Position numbers and translations under genes: made by a program. The notes below the pieces were generated by a model. It saw nothing but the letters and a program-made list of their open reading frames with translations, did no database searches and was not told the origin of the DNA. From Bacillota bacterium (lineage in GTDB: Bacteria; Bacillota; Limnochordia; Darwinibacteriales; Darwinibacteriaceae), in assembly GCA_012520355.1 (NCBI GenBank), contig JAAYOK010000153.1:1-42723 (forward strand): a DNA stretch of 42,723 nt, in the 5' to 3' direction. Of the stretch, positions 33,714 to 40,037 are shown in pieces; the stretch's first letter is position 1, and the number at the start of each line of letters is the position of its first letter.

Positions 33714-34430
33714 ATGAAAGAGTTTGAGGCAGGTTGCTCCCGCCCCAAAAGGCAAAGTAAGCCTAGTGTGGAAGCTGCAACCATCCCAGAGATTGAGAAA
33801 GGAGAGCAAAAGACAATGATTCAAGTTGGTAAACCAGCTCCAGAGTTTTCAGCACCAGGTTTTTATCAGGGCAAGTTTGTAGAGATGAATCTTGCCGATT
33901 ACAAAGGGAAGTGGGTTATGCTCTGCTTTTACCCCGGAGACTTCACCTTCGTCTGAGCGACGGAAGTATCAGCAGTTGCTGAAAAACATCCCGAGTTCGT
34001 CAAACTAGGTGTAGACGTGTTTTCAATTAGTGTGGACAGTGTCTTTGTGCACAAGATTTGGAATGACAATGAACTGTCCAAAATGCTCGGTGGCAAAGAC
34101 GTACCCTTTCCCATGCTCTCTGACCAAAGTGGAGAAGTTGGTCGACTCTATGGAGTCTATGATGAAGAAGCGGGCACCGAGACCCGCGGACGTTTCATTA
34201 TTGACCCCGACGGCATAATCCAAGCCTTCGAAGTGATGACCCCACCTGTGGGCCGAAATGTAAAAGAGACACTAAGACAGATTCAAGCCTTCCAATATGT
34301 ACGCGAAGCCAAGGGAACTGAAGTGGCCCCGGCGGGCTGGAGACCGGGCAAGAATACGCTCAAACCAGGTCCTCAATTGGTGGGCAATGTCTGGAAGGAA
34401 TGGAAAGTGCAAGAAGCCTTTGAAGAATAG
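33714..34430 (+). CDS. prxU: Selenocysteine-containing peroxiredoxin (in-frame UGA at the catalytic site)
   Basis: One 239-codon frame is interrupted only by TGA at 33954-33956 (codon 81). The sequence before it, CFYPGDFTFV, and after it, ATEVSAVAEKHPEF, place the TGA exactly where AhpC/TSA peroxiredoxins have the peroxidatic cysteine. The frame continues with ISVDSVFVHKIWND, PFPMLSD, RGRFIIDPDG and PAGWRPGKNTLKPGP, all conserved in the family. I therefore read UGA as selenocysteine. The usual resolving cysteine is absent: the site reads EVAPAGW where 2-Cys enzymes have EVCPAGW. Only Cys8 and Cys73 (in LCFYP) remain. It would reduce peroxides with selenium chemistry. Start ATG 33714 has AGGAGG nine bases upstream; ATG 33816 (AAGGAG) would drop a 34-residue extension. 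An SECIS-like hairpin follows the UGA. Confidence 0.88.
33957..33990 (+). promoter_or_regulatory. Candidate bacterial SECIS element
   Basis: Directly after the UGA, TCAGC (33969-33973) and GCTGA (33978-33982) form a stem with loop AGTT; the loop starts 17 bases after the UGA and has G as its second base. Distance and loop base agree with published bacterial SECIS rules (loop 16-37 bases downstream, a G in the first two loop positions). The stem is short, so folding should be tested. Confidence 0.55.
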
Positions 34431-34442
34431 GACTAAGAAATA

Positions 34443-34475
34443 AAAAAAGGCCTGGTCCCTTTGGACTAGGCTATC
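34443..34475. terminator. Terminator between prxU and the GGDEF/HD-GYP gene
   Basis: GCCTGGTCC (34450-34458) pairs with GGACTAGGC (34463-34471) with one wobble. On the minus strand CTTTTTTTATTT follows, making it strong for the minus gene; on the plus strand TATCTT is weaker. Confidence 0.8.
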
Positions 34476-34483
34476 TTCGTATT

Positions 34484-35956
34484 CTATGCTGACTGTTCCA
34501 TCATGGTCAGAAAAGCAGCTGAGAGTGCTGGATCGAATTTACTGCCAGCCCCTTCTCTAATTAGGGCCAGGGCCCGATCCACATTGCGTTCTTGCACCCG
34601 GTCATAGGTCTCCACCACTGCTAAAATTCGAGCAAAGTAAGGAATTTCTTCACCCTTAAGTCCCCTTGGATAGCCACTTCCATCCCACCACTCGTGATGG
34701 GCTAAGACGGCCACGGCTAAGTCAGCCGTTTCTTCCAAGAGATTGAGCAAGCGAAAGCCTACCAGAGGATGGCGTTTCATCTCTCGTTCACTTTCTGGCT
34801 CTAGGGGATAGGCTTGGAGCAGAAGTCCTGGTTCTAGAACAATCTTGCCGATATCATGCAAAAGGCCACAGAGACGCAGACTGCGCAGCTCATCACTACT
34901 CAGACCGAGATGTCGGCCAAACTCTTCCGCCAAACGACTCACCCGTTGGGCATGTTCCCTCTCCTCAGCACTGCGGGCATAGAGCTCTTGGGTAATCGCG
35001 TTTAAGGTCTCCCTCTCAAAACAGGTTCTATTGGTCGTTTTCACCCAATACATTTTTTCCTCAGCTTGTTGACAGACAGCCTGAAAATCTTGCTTCTCCT
35101 CTACCTTTGTGGCGCAGCCCAAGGGTAGATTGATGGGAATCATGTTGATTGTGCGTCCTTTAAGGGTCTCTTCAAGACGGTCCCGTACCAAGGCGACGTC
35201 TTCTTTGCCTGTCCTAGGCAAAAGGACAATAAACTCATCGCCGCCCCAGCGAAAGATGCGATCCTCCGGCCGGCAGACGTCACGAAAGGCCTCAGATACG
35301 GCAATCAAAAGCTCGTCACCTTTGGCATGGCCAAAGATATCATTGGTTAACTTAAGCCCGTTTAAATCGCCCATGATCACAGACAGGGGCAAGTGTTCTG
35401 GTCTATCGAGTCGATGGAGTTCTTCTTTAAAGAACGCCCGATTATAGAGACCGGTCAGGGCATCCAAGGTAGATCCCTGGGTCGGTTCCACATGTTTGGC
35501 GCCCCTCCCCACCTTGGGTCTGAAGACGCAGATCGCCCCTTGCACTTCGCCACTTAAGCCCCGGAATGGAATCATTTCTTCGTCCACGGGGATTTCCCGA
35601 CCCGAGCGCGCCACTAAGAAACCATGATTGCGATTCATGGTCCTCCCTTGTAGGACCGCTGCCAAAGGGTCCGGCTTGACGTGTTGGAGCTGGTATATGC
35701 CTCGATAATGTCTTCCTTTCGCCTCTTCCTGTTTATAACCGGTGAGCTTTTCGGCCCGACCGTTGAGTAGTTCGATTTGCCCCTGGGGATTGACGATCAT
35801 GACCGCATCAGAAATTGCAAGGAGGATCTGCCGATAGGCATCTCTCTCTTGTTTCCTGCTTTCTTTGAGCTTTATAGTCTTCACTTCTAACCAGCCTATT
35901 CCTAGAGCCAGTCCTGAGCAGACAATTAACAATGAAACGAATCCCACAACATACAC
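34484..35956 (-). CDS. PAS-GGDEF-HD-GYP protein (bifunctional c-di-GMP enzyme)
   Basis: About 490 residues: one N-terminal membrane helix, a PAS domain (about 35-145; AISDAVMIVNPQGQIELLN), a GGDEF domain with intact FRWGGDEF and an HD-GYP domain with LLHDIGK and HHEWWDGSGYPRGL. The inhibitory RxxD site (RPED) lies exactly five residues before GGDEF, so the cyclase half is probably active and feedback-inhibited by c-di-GMP. The HD-GYP half could degrade the same molecule. GTG 35956 is the likely start, with a G-rich site (GGTGG) six bases upstream; TTG 35971 is an alternative. The DNA between its start and the DUF896 gene is short and divergent. Confidence 0.9.
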   Translation of the reverse strand: MYVVGFVSLLIVCSGLALGIGWLEVKTIKLKESRKQERDAYRQILLAISDAVMIVNPQGQIELLNGRAEKLTGYKQEEAKGRHYRGIYQLQHVKPDPLAAVLQGRTMNRNHGFLVARSGREIPVDEEMIPFRGLSGEVQGAICVFRPKVGRGAKHVEPTQGSTLDALTGLYNRAFFKEELHRLDRPEHLPLSVIMGDLNGLKLTNDIFGHAKGDELLIAVSEAFRDVCRPEDRIFRWGGDEFIVLLPRTGKEDVALVRDRLEETLKGRTINMIPINLPLGCATKVEEKQDFQAVCQQAEEKMYWVKTTNRTCFERETLNAITQELYARSAEEREHAQRVSRLAEEFGRHLGLSSDELRSLRLCGLLHDIGKIVLEPGLLLQAYPLEPESEREMKRHPLVGFRLLNLLEETADLAVAVLAHHEWWDGSGYPRGLKGEEIPYFARILAVVETYDRVQERNVDRALALIREGAGSKFDPALSAAFLTMMEQSA

Positions 35957-36111
35957 CCCAATCCACCCCAATTTGTTAAGTTCGTCACGTGGAACCTAAG
36001 TCCTTCTCCGAAAGCTGATAGAGGAAAAAACTCCAAGGTTGAATGGTCCAGAAGGACTTGGAGGTTCCCTCTCGAAACTTGCTTACATCAAGAAAAGTTA
36101 GGAGTAACATT

Positions 36112-36324
36112 GTGGAACAATTACTGGAACGCATTAACGAACTCGCGAAGAAATCCAAAGAGCAAGGGCTCACCCCGGAGGAGCAAGAGGAACGAGCTCG
36201 CTTGCGGCAAGAATACTTGGCACGTTTTCGCCAGAATTTTGCTACGATGCTGGATCATACCGTCATCATGCAGCCCGATGGGACTAAAACCCCTGTCAAG
36301 CGGAAGGATAGCACCCAGCATTGA
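36112..36324 (+). CDS. DUF896 (YnzC-type) protein
   Basis: A 70-residue protein starting LLERINELAKKSKEQGLTPEE and continuing ERARLRQEYLARFRQNF, the pattern of the DUF896/YnzC family, a two-helix hairpin of small soluble proteins in Bacillota (B. subtilis YnzC is in an SOS-related locus; a link here is not shown). GTG 36112 has AGGAG seven bases upstream and gives the family's normal length; an in-frame ATG 69 bases earlier has no site. It is followed by the sodA promoter and Fur-like box. Confidence 0.88.
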   Translation: MEQLLERINELAKKSKEQGLTPEEQEERARLRQEYLARFRQNFATMLDHTVIMQPDGTKTPVKRKDSTQH

Positions 36325-36339
36325 GGAAATCTATGATTT

Positions 36340-36358
36340 GAGAATGATAATCACTTGC
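36340..36358 (+). promoter_or_regulatory. Fur-type box at the sodA promoter
   Basis: GAGAATGATAATCACTTGC matches the 19-bp Fur consensus GATAATGATAATCATTATC at 15 of 19 positions and overlaps the sodA -35. Fur-family repression of sodA is plausible; PerR or Zur are alternatives. Confidence 0.6.
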
Positions 36359-36383
36359 ATTTGGGGAGTTCCTATGCTACACT
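36355..36383 (+). promoter_or_regulatory. SigA-type promoter of sodA
   Basis: TTGCAT (36355-36360), a 17-bp spacer and TACACT (36378-36383). The Fur-like box overlaps its -35. The leader to ATG 36437 is about 45 bases. Confidence 0.7.
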
Positions 36384-36436
36384 GGAGTCAAATCAATTCC
36401 TAACCGTTTTTGTTAGGATATCGAGGAGATGATTCC

Positions 36437-37057
36437 ATGTTTGAACAAGTAAAATTGACATATGACTTTAACTCCCTGGAACCCCATATTGATGAACTTA
36501 CTATGCAGACCCACTATGGTAAACACCATGCAGCCTATACCAACAATCTCAATGGTGCCTTAGAGCGCTTGCCTGATCTGAAAGGTAAGACAATTGAAGA
36601 AATCCTCATTCAGCTCGAGGCCATCGGTGATCCTGGTTTACGGACTACGGTCCGTAATAATGGAGGCGGCTTCTACAACCATAACCTCTTCTTCGCAACC
36701 CTCAGTCCCCAAGGTGGCGGCGAGCCACAAGGGTCTTTGGGATCGCAGATCAAGAGCGATTTTGGCAGTTTCGAGGAACTAAAAAAGACACTTTCAACCC
36801 AGGCTGCCTCTGTCTTTGGTTCTGGTTGGGCTTGGCTCTCCACAGATAAGGATGGCAAACTCCTGGTCACAAGTACCCCAAATCAGGATAATCCCTTGAT
36901 GACCCATGGTGGCAAGCTCACTCCCATCTTCGGCATTGACGTCTGGGAGCATGCCTACTACCTCAAGTATAAAAATGTAAGAGCCGATTACATTCAAGCC
37001 CTTTTCCATGTGGTTGATTGGGAGAAGGTCGCCAAACTCTACCAACAAGCCCGCTAA
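36437..37057 (+). CDS. sodA: Superoxide dismutase, Mn/Fe family (Mn-type features)
   Basis: A 206-residue superoxide dismutase. Metal ligands are His26 (THYGKHHAAY), His82 (FYNHNLFF), Asp168 and His172 (GIDVWEHAYYL). The Gly-containing NNGGGFYNH and Gln150 in TPNQDNPL are Mn-type hallmarks, while Fe enzymes place the Gln in the first region. The protein converts superoxide to peroxide, which the selenoperoxiredoxin nearby could remove. ATG 36437 has GAGGAG eight bases upstream. Its promoter overlaps a Fur-like box and a terminator follows. Confidence 0.96.
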   Translation: MFEQVKLTYDFNSLEPHIDELTMQTHYGKHHAAYTNNLNGALERLPDLKGKTIEEILIQLEAIGDPGLRTTVRNNGGGFYNHNLFFATLSPQGGGEPQGSLGSQIKSDFGSFEELKKTLSTQAASVFGSGWAWLSTDKDGKLLVTSTPNQDNPLMTHGGKLTPIFGIDVWEHAYYLKYKNVRADYIQALFHVVDWEKVAKLYQQAR

Positions 37058-37071
37058 GATGTACTACAAGC

Positions 37072-37107
37072 AGGTGCTGGATAACACATGTCCAGCACCT
37101 TTTCTTT
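37072..37107 (+). terminator. Intrinsic terminator of sodA
   Basis: AGGTGCTGGA (37072-37081) and TCCAGCACCT (37091-37100) form a perfect 10-bp stem followed by TTTCTTTG. Confidence 0.92.
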
Positions 37108-37182
37108 GTCCAAAAATAGGAGTAAGCACCTAATTCCCTTTCACGAGACCTGAATACCATATGACAGAAAGGGGGGTGTTCC

Positions 37183-37377
37183 ATGGGAAATCCATTTTTC
37201 CGGCAGAATGAACTCGACCTCTCCTCCATCCTCGCAGGGGGGATGCCCATCCTGTCGTCCATGTTCTCTGGCAACATTTTGCCGAAACTCACGAGTTTCC
37301 TTGAACAGATGGATCCTGAGTTGCTGGAGGCCATCGCCAGACAGCTTTCCCCAATAGAGCCTGGAAGGAGTGAATAA
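37183..37377 (+). CDS. Small helical protein, sporulation-type cluster (gene 1)
   Basis: A 64-residue protein starting MGNPFFRQNELDLSSIL, with hydrophobic helices SSILAGGMPILSSMF and ILPKLTSFLEQMD. AGGGGGG is six bases before ATG 37183. It is distantly like the 84- and 87-residue proteins downstream (MPILSSM, LTSFLEQMD versus LPILAASYP, LLGQL) but the match is weak. The next gene begins two bases after its stop, and a CATATGA sequence lies upstream (37158-37164), reminiscent of mother-cell sporulation -10 elements. No family recognised. Confidence 0.65.
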   Translation: MGNPFFRQNELDLSSILAGGMPILSSMFSGNILPKLTSFLEQMDPELLEAIARQLSPIEPGRSE

Positions 37378-37378
37378 T

Positions 37379-37477
37379 ATGGGTAGACCCAGACCGATCT
37401 GCTGTGGAATAGACCCTGTTACGGCCATCTTCATTCTATTCCTGGTTGTACTTCTGATCATCGGCTTCAATCTATAA
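37379..37477 (+). CDS. 32-residue single-helix membrane protein (YjcZ-like)
   Basis: A tiny protein: MGRPRPICCGIDPVTAIFIL followed by a hydrophobic tail ending IIGFNL. A Cys pair and a basic, glycine-rich start precede one membrane helix, the layout of small sporulation/coat membrane proteins such as the YjcZ family. AAGGAG lies eight bases upstream of ATG 37379. It is below common gene-finder size cut-offs. Its neighbours share the same strand with short gaps, suggesting one transcript. Confidence 0.7.
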   Translation: MGRPRPICCGIDPVTAIFILFLVVLLIIGFNL

Positions 37478-37497
37478 CAAGAACGGGAGGTGCTGCC

Positions 37498-37752
37498 GTG
37501 AAAGAGAAGGATAGTCAAACGCTGGATTCGTTACTCAAACTGCTTCCCATACTAGCCGCCAGTTACCCTCAAATCACCGCCCTATTGGGGCAACTTACAG
37601 GAGAGGCCCCTGGCCCAAGCGGTCAAGTCCAGGATGTGATTCCCAAAATAACGCAACGATTGGCCACCATGGACCAGGAAACAAAAGACGAACTGGTCAA
37701 ACAGCTCTATAGTTTCTTTCCCGAACTTAAGGAGCTCGCCAAGGGACGGTAA
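37498..37752 (+). CDS. Small helical protein, sporulation-type cluster (gene 3, paralogue of 39102 gene)
   Basis: An 84-residue all-helical protein. Its core TLDSLLKLLPILAASYPQIT matches the 87-residue gene at 39102 (TFETLLKLLALLITSYPAIL) at most hydrophobic positions, so the two are paralogues. The C-terminus PELKELAK also parallels PELGKYIP. No known domain. GTG 37498 has GGGAGGTG five bases upstream; no ATG is near. A terminator follows. Confidence 0.75.
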   Translation: MKEKDSQTLDSLLKLLPILAASYPQITALLGQLTGEAPGPSGQVQDVIPKITQRLATMDQETKDELVKQLYSFFPELKELAKGR

Positions 37753-37763
37753 CGAAATGTTTG

Positions 37764-37799
37764 GTGCCCTAGGGGCAAAATCCCTAGGGCACTTGTCTT
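37764..37799. terminator. Bidirectional terminator
   Basis: GTGCCCTAGGG (37764-37774) and CCCTAGGGCAC (37782-37792) form a perfect 11-bp stem; TTGTCTT follows on plus. The TAG stop of the minus-strand ATP-grasp gene lies in the stem. Confidence 0.8.
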
Positions 37800-38806
37800 G
37801 CCTGAAGAGTGGAGAGTAGATGCCCTTGATACGCAAGGGGATTCAGATAGATGCGCCGCAGCAGGGCCTTGTCCGCAAGCCCCCAAAAGAGACTTTTATC
37901 GGGCTTGCCATTGACCTCCAAAATCCAGGGGTTTCCCTCTACATCGATGAGAAAGTCCACCCCTAACTCGCCCAAGATAGCATAGGAACCATCAAGGGAT
38001 TCAGCCACAGCCTGGCTGATGACCCTCAGACGTGCCAGTAGAGGGGACGGTACGAAATCAGCCGGAGCTGCAATGGTATGGTAGTGGTTGGTTAAGAGAT
38101 TAGAGGCAAGACCGATCCGACTCAACTCCCCCCCTACTTCCCAATTACCTCCACCATTTTTCTGCATGAGAATTCGTACATCAAACCTGTCATCACCCAG
38201 CACGGCGCTTTCAATATACTCTTGGGCGATAAACGTCTCAGGTGGCGCGGTGGCAAGTAAAAGGGGGATGAAAAGGTCGGCACCTATAAGGGGAACTGGT
38301 ATGCCTACCCCAGAACGGATAATGATCACACTTGGAGTTAAGAGTGTAAGCTTAAGAACTCCAGCGCCGCCATGGCTGAGGCGAGGCTTCAAGATGAGGG
38401 AGGGATGTCGAGTCAAGATCTCCCCGAAATCATCATCCGTATACTTGTAGGTTCTAGGCAGGTACTCGCCGAGCCCCTGTTCCTCCAAGCTCTGATAGAC
38501 GTCCCATTTATCGAAATGGGTACGATCGTTAAAGATATGCTCCGATCCCAAGATCTGACCTAGTCTCAGTAAAAGGTCCTGAGGCTCTGGAAAGCAGCGA
38601 TTATAGATGATCTTAGGGAAAGCAAAGTAGCCCTGTTGCCAGCGCCCCCTCTTCAAGAGAAGACCTCCAACTCGTTCCCTAGCCCAGTCGATACCCCCGG
38701 GGTCAAAGAAGAGCAAATCCACGGGATACTCCCTGGAAAGAGATCCATACACTCTTACTCTGTGTAGCTTGTTTAACAGTATAGCCTGACTAACTCTTCG
38801 ATACAT
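37784..38806 (-). CDS. YheC/YheD-type ATP-grasp protein (spore coat-associated)
   Basis: A 340-residue ATP-grasp protein. HFDKWDVYQSL, LILKPRLSHGGAGVLKL (nucleotide-binding Lys and Gly-rich loop), FIAQEYIESA, RFDVRILMQK, LGELGVDFLIDVEGNPWILEVNGKPDKS and the final region match YheC/YheD proteins, which in Bacillus associate with the spore coat. ATP-grasp enzymes ligate a carboxylate to an amine; the substrate here is unknown. ATG 38806 has GGGGGG seven bases upstream; ATG 38860 lacks a site. It stands alone on this strand, between the two halves of a small-protein cluster, which suggests a common role in the spore. Confidence 0.88.
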   Translation of the reverse strand: MYRRVSQAILLNKLHRVRVYGSLSREYPVDLLFFDPGGIDWARERVGGLLLKRGRWQQGYFAFPKIIYNRCFPEPQDLLLRLGQILGSEHIFNDRTHFDKWDVYQSLEEQGLGEYLPRTYKYTDDDFGEILTRHPSLILKPRLSHGGAGVLKLTLLTPSVIIIRSGVGIPVPLIGADLFIPLLLATAPPETFIAQEYIESAVLGDDRFDVRILMQKNGGGNWEVGGELSRIGLASNLLTNHYHTIAAPADFVPSPLLARLRVISQAVAESLDGSYAILGELGVDFLIDVEGNPWILEVNGKPDKSLFWGLADKALLRRIYLNPLAYQGHLLSTLQARQVP

Positions 38807-38927
38807 GGTAGCGCCCCCCAAAGAGCGAAAATGAGAACTCAGAATTATGGCAGTCCACATAGACTGTCATATTGTATGAGCAAGAAGGGTAGCAGCTTCT
38901 TAATTCTCCGCCAAGGGGGTGCACTCC

Positions 38928-39008
38928 GTGACTGACAACCAAGAGACCTTCATCGTCTTTGTAGCCTTGATCCTCATCGTGATTTTGGCTGTGATCTTGC
39001 TTGCCTAG
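38928..39008 (+). CDS. 26-residue single-helix membrane protein
   Basis: A short polar head, MTDNQETFIV, runs into one membrane helix that fills the rest, FVALILIVILAVILLA. AGGGGGTG lies six bases before GTG 38928. It is below normal gene-finder limits but mirrors the 32-residue gene at 37379 in size and topology, upstream of the second small helical gene. A CATATTGTA sequence lies upstream (38868-38876), like the SigK/SigE -10 pattern CATAnnnTA. Confidence 0.6.
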   Translation: MTDNQETFIVFVALILIVILAVILLA

Positions 39009-39015
39009 CTCTGGC

Positions 39016-39038
39016 AGGGATGGGGCCTCCCCATCCCT
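39016..39038 (+). terminator. Hairpin after the 26-residue gene
   Basis: AGGGATGGGG (39016-39025) and CCCCATCCCT (39029-39038) form a perfect 10-bp stem with a CCT loop. CCTTCTAC follows, so the T-run is weak; it may only attenuate or protect the message. Confidence 0.5.
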
Positions 39039-39101
39039 CCTTCTACTCCCAATAGTATATGAGAGACAAAGTAGGTGTGACCCAGAAAGGAGGTGTGAAT
39101 C

Positions 39102-39365
39102 TTGGAGTCAACGAATGGCGACTTGACCAAATCAAGCGAGACCTTTGAGACATTGCTCAAGCTACTTGCGCTACTCATCACGAGTTATCCTGCAATTTTG
39201 TCCCTTCTGGAACAGTTCAAGGAGGACTTCGCAAGCGGAATCCGCACCATCACAGAGGCCCTGAACAGCATTCGTGAGGAGAATGGGGATCCAGAAAGGC
39301 TCACGAGACAACTCACAGAAGCCATACCAGAACTTGGGAAGTACATTCCTAAAGCATATACCTAA
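39102..39365 (+). CDS. Small helical protein, paralogue of 37498 gene
   Basis: An 87-residue all-helical protein sharing the LLKLL(x)LL-x-SYP core with the gene at 37498. A later segment (RLTRQLTEAIPELGKYIPKAYT, in part RQLTEAIPEL) parallels KQLYSFFPEL. No cysteine and no known domain. TTG 39102 has AGGAGGTG six bases upstream. A terminator follows. The repeated unit [tiny membrane protein + helical protein] on both sides of a coat-type gene is the notable context. Confidence 0.75.
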   Translation: MESTNGDLTKSSETFETLLKLLALLITSYPAILSLLEQFKEDFASGIRTITEALNSIREENGDPERLTRQLTEAIPELGKYIPKAYT

Positions 39366-39369
39366 GGAA

Positions 39370-39411
39370 AAAGAGGCTGGCAGACGATCCTTCTATCCAG
39401 CCTCTTTCGGT
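39370..39411. terminator. Bidirectional terminator
   Basis: AAAGAGGCTGG (39370-39380) and CCAGCCTCTTT (39397-39407) form a perfect 11-bp stem with a 16-base loop. TTTTTCC follows on the minus strand. It contains the stop region of the minus-strand membrane gene. Confidence 0.8.
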
Positions 39412-39848
39412 GTCTCTGTACCGTCCAATCTCCTGACCAGGTACCCAAGGAGCACTCCCCACAAAATGGCCCCGATTTTGCCGCTCAGCACCGTACCTAC
39501 CGTGGCTTGACTTACATGCGGTACCCTATACAAAACGGCAATAGCACTCTCTGCAAAGCTTAGTAGGAGGCTAAAGATGAGCGCCTTACCCAAATAGCCC
39601 TGGGAATGGGTATCGGAAAAGGCATACGAAAAAACAACTCCCCTAAACCCAGACCAAAGAAGCTGTAAGGCCAAGGACGAAACCACCTCTAGTGTACTTT
39701 GGGGCAGTCTACCATAGATGATAACGCCTGCCCAATCGAGCATTTGAAAGGCGGCAAGGTCCAAAGTGTGAAAGGAAATGTAACTCCAAAGATTGAGAGG
39801 AATGGCAGCGAGCACACCGCCTACAAAGCCTCGGTAGAATCGATCCAT
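39393..39848 (-). CDS. Conserved small membrane protein
   Basis: A 151-residue protein with about four hydrophobic helices, starting MDRFYRGFVGGVLAAIPLNLW and containing LDWAGVIIYGRLP and LLWSGFRGVVFSYAF. I have seen this pattern in uncharacterised membrane proteins of Clostridia-like genomes, but no function is known. ATG 39848 has GGGGGG seven bases upstream. It is divergent from mrfA. Confidence 0.75.
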   Translation of the reverse strand: MDRFYRGFVGGVLAAIPLNLWSYISFHTLDLAAFQMLDWAGVIIYGRLPQSTLEVVSSLALQLLWSGFRGVVFSYAFSDTHSQGYLGKALIFSLLLSFAESAIAVLYRVPHVSQATVGTVLSGKIGAILWGVLLGYLVRRLDGTETPKEAG

Positions 39849-39983
39849 GACGAAGCCCCCCATACACTGTCTTGCTATAGGGTCTCCTCGGAGCAGAAAT
39901 TCATTCGCCCGGGCTACTTTCCCCTGAGCACTTGGCAATACAAGGCCCTGACCGATCAGATGCTTTCGCTGCTGATTTAGCCA

Positions 39984-40013
39984 TTGACACACAAACTAAT
40001 GTTCGTCTATGAT
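39984..40013 (+). promoter_or_regulatory. mrfAB promoter with LexA-like box
   Basis: TTGACA (39984-39989), an 18-bp spacer and TATGAT (40008-40013) form a good SigA promoter. Inside the spacer, CAAAC-TAAT-GTTCG (39992-40005) differs by one base from the palindrome CGAAC-N4-GTTCG, the core of the Bacillus LexA/DinR box. Placement between -35 and -10 is ideal for repression. Confidence 0.6.
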
Positions 40014-40037
40014 AAGGGAGAAAGGAAGGTGGCGCCT

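Noticed and set aside
33714-34430. Peroxiredoxin read as a pseudogene with a nonsense mutation or as two genes
   Set aside because: A Cys codon can become TGA by one change, so this cannot be excluded outright. But the TGA sits only at the catalytic residue, both sides are well conserved, the frame does not shift, and an SECIS-like hairpin follows; selenocysteine explains all of this.
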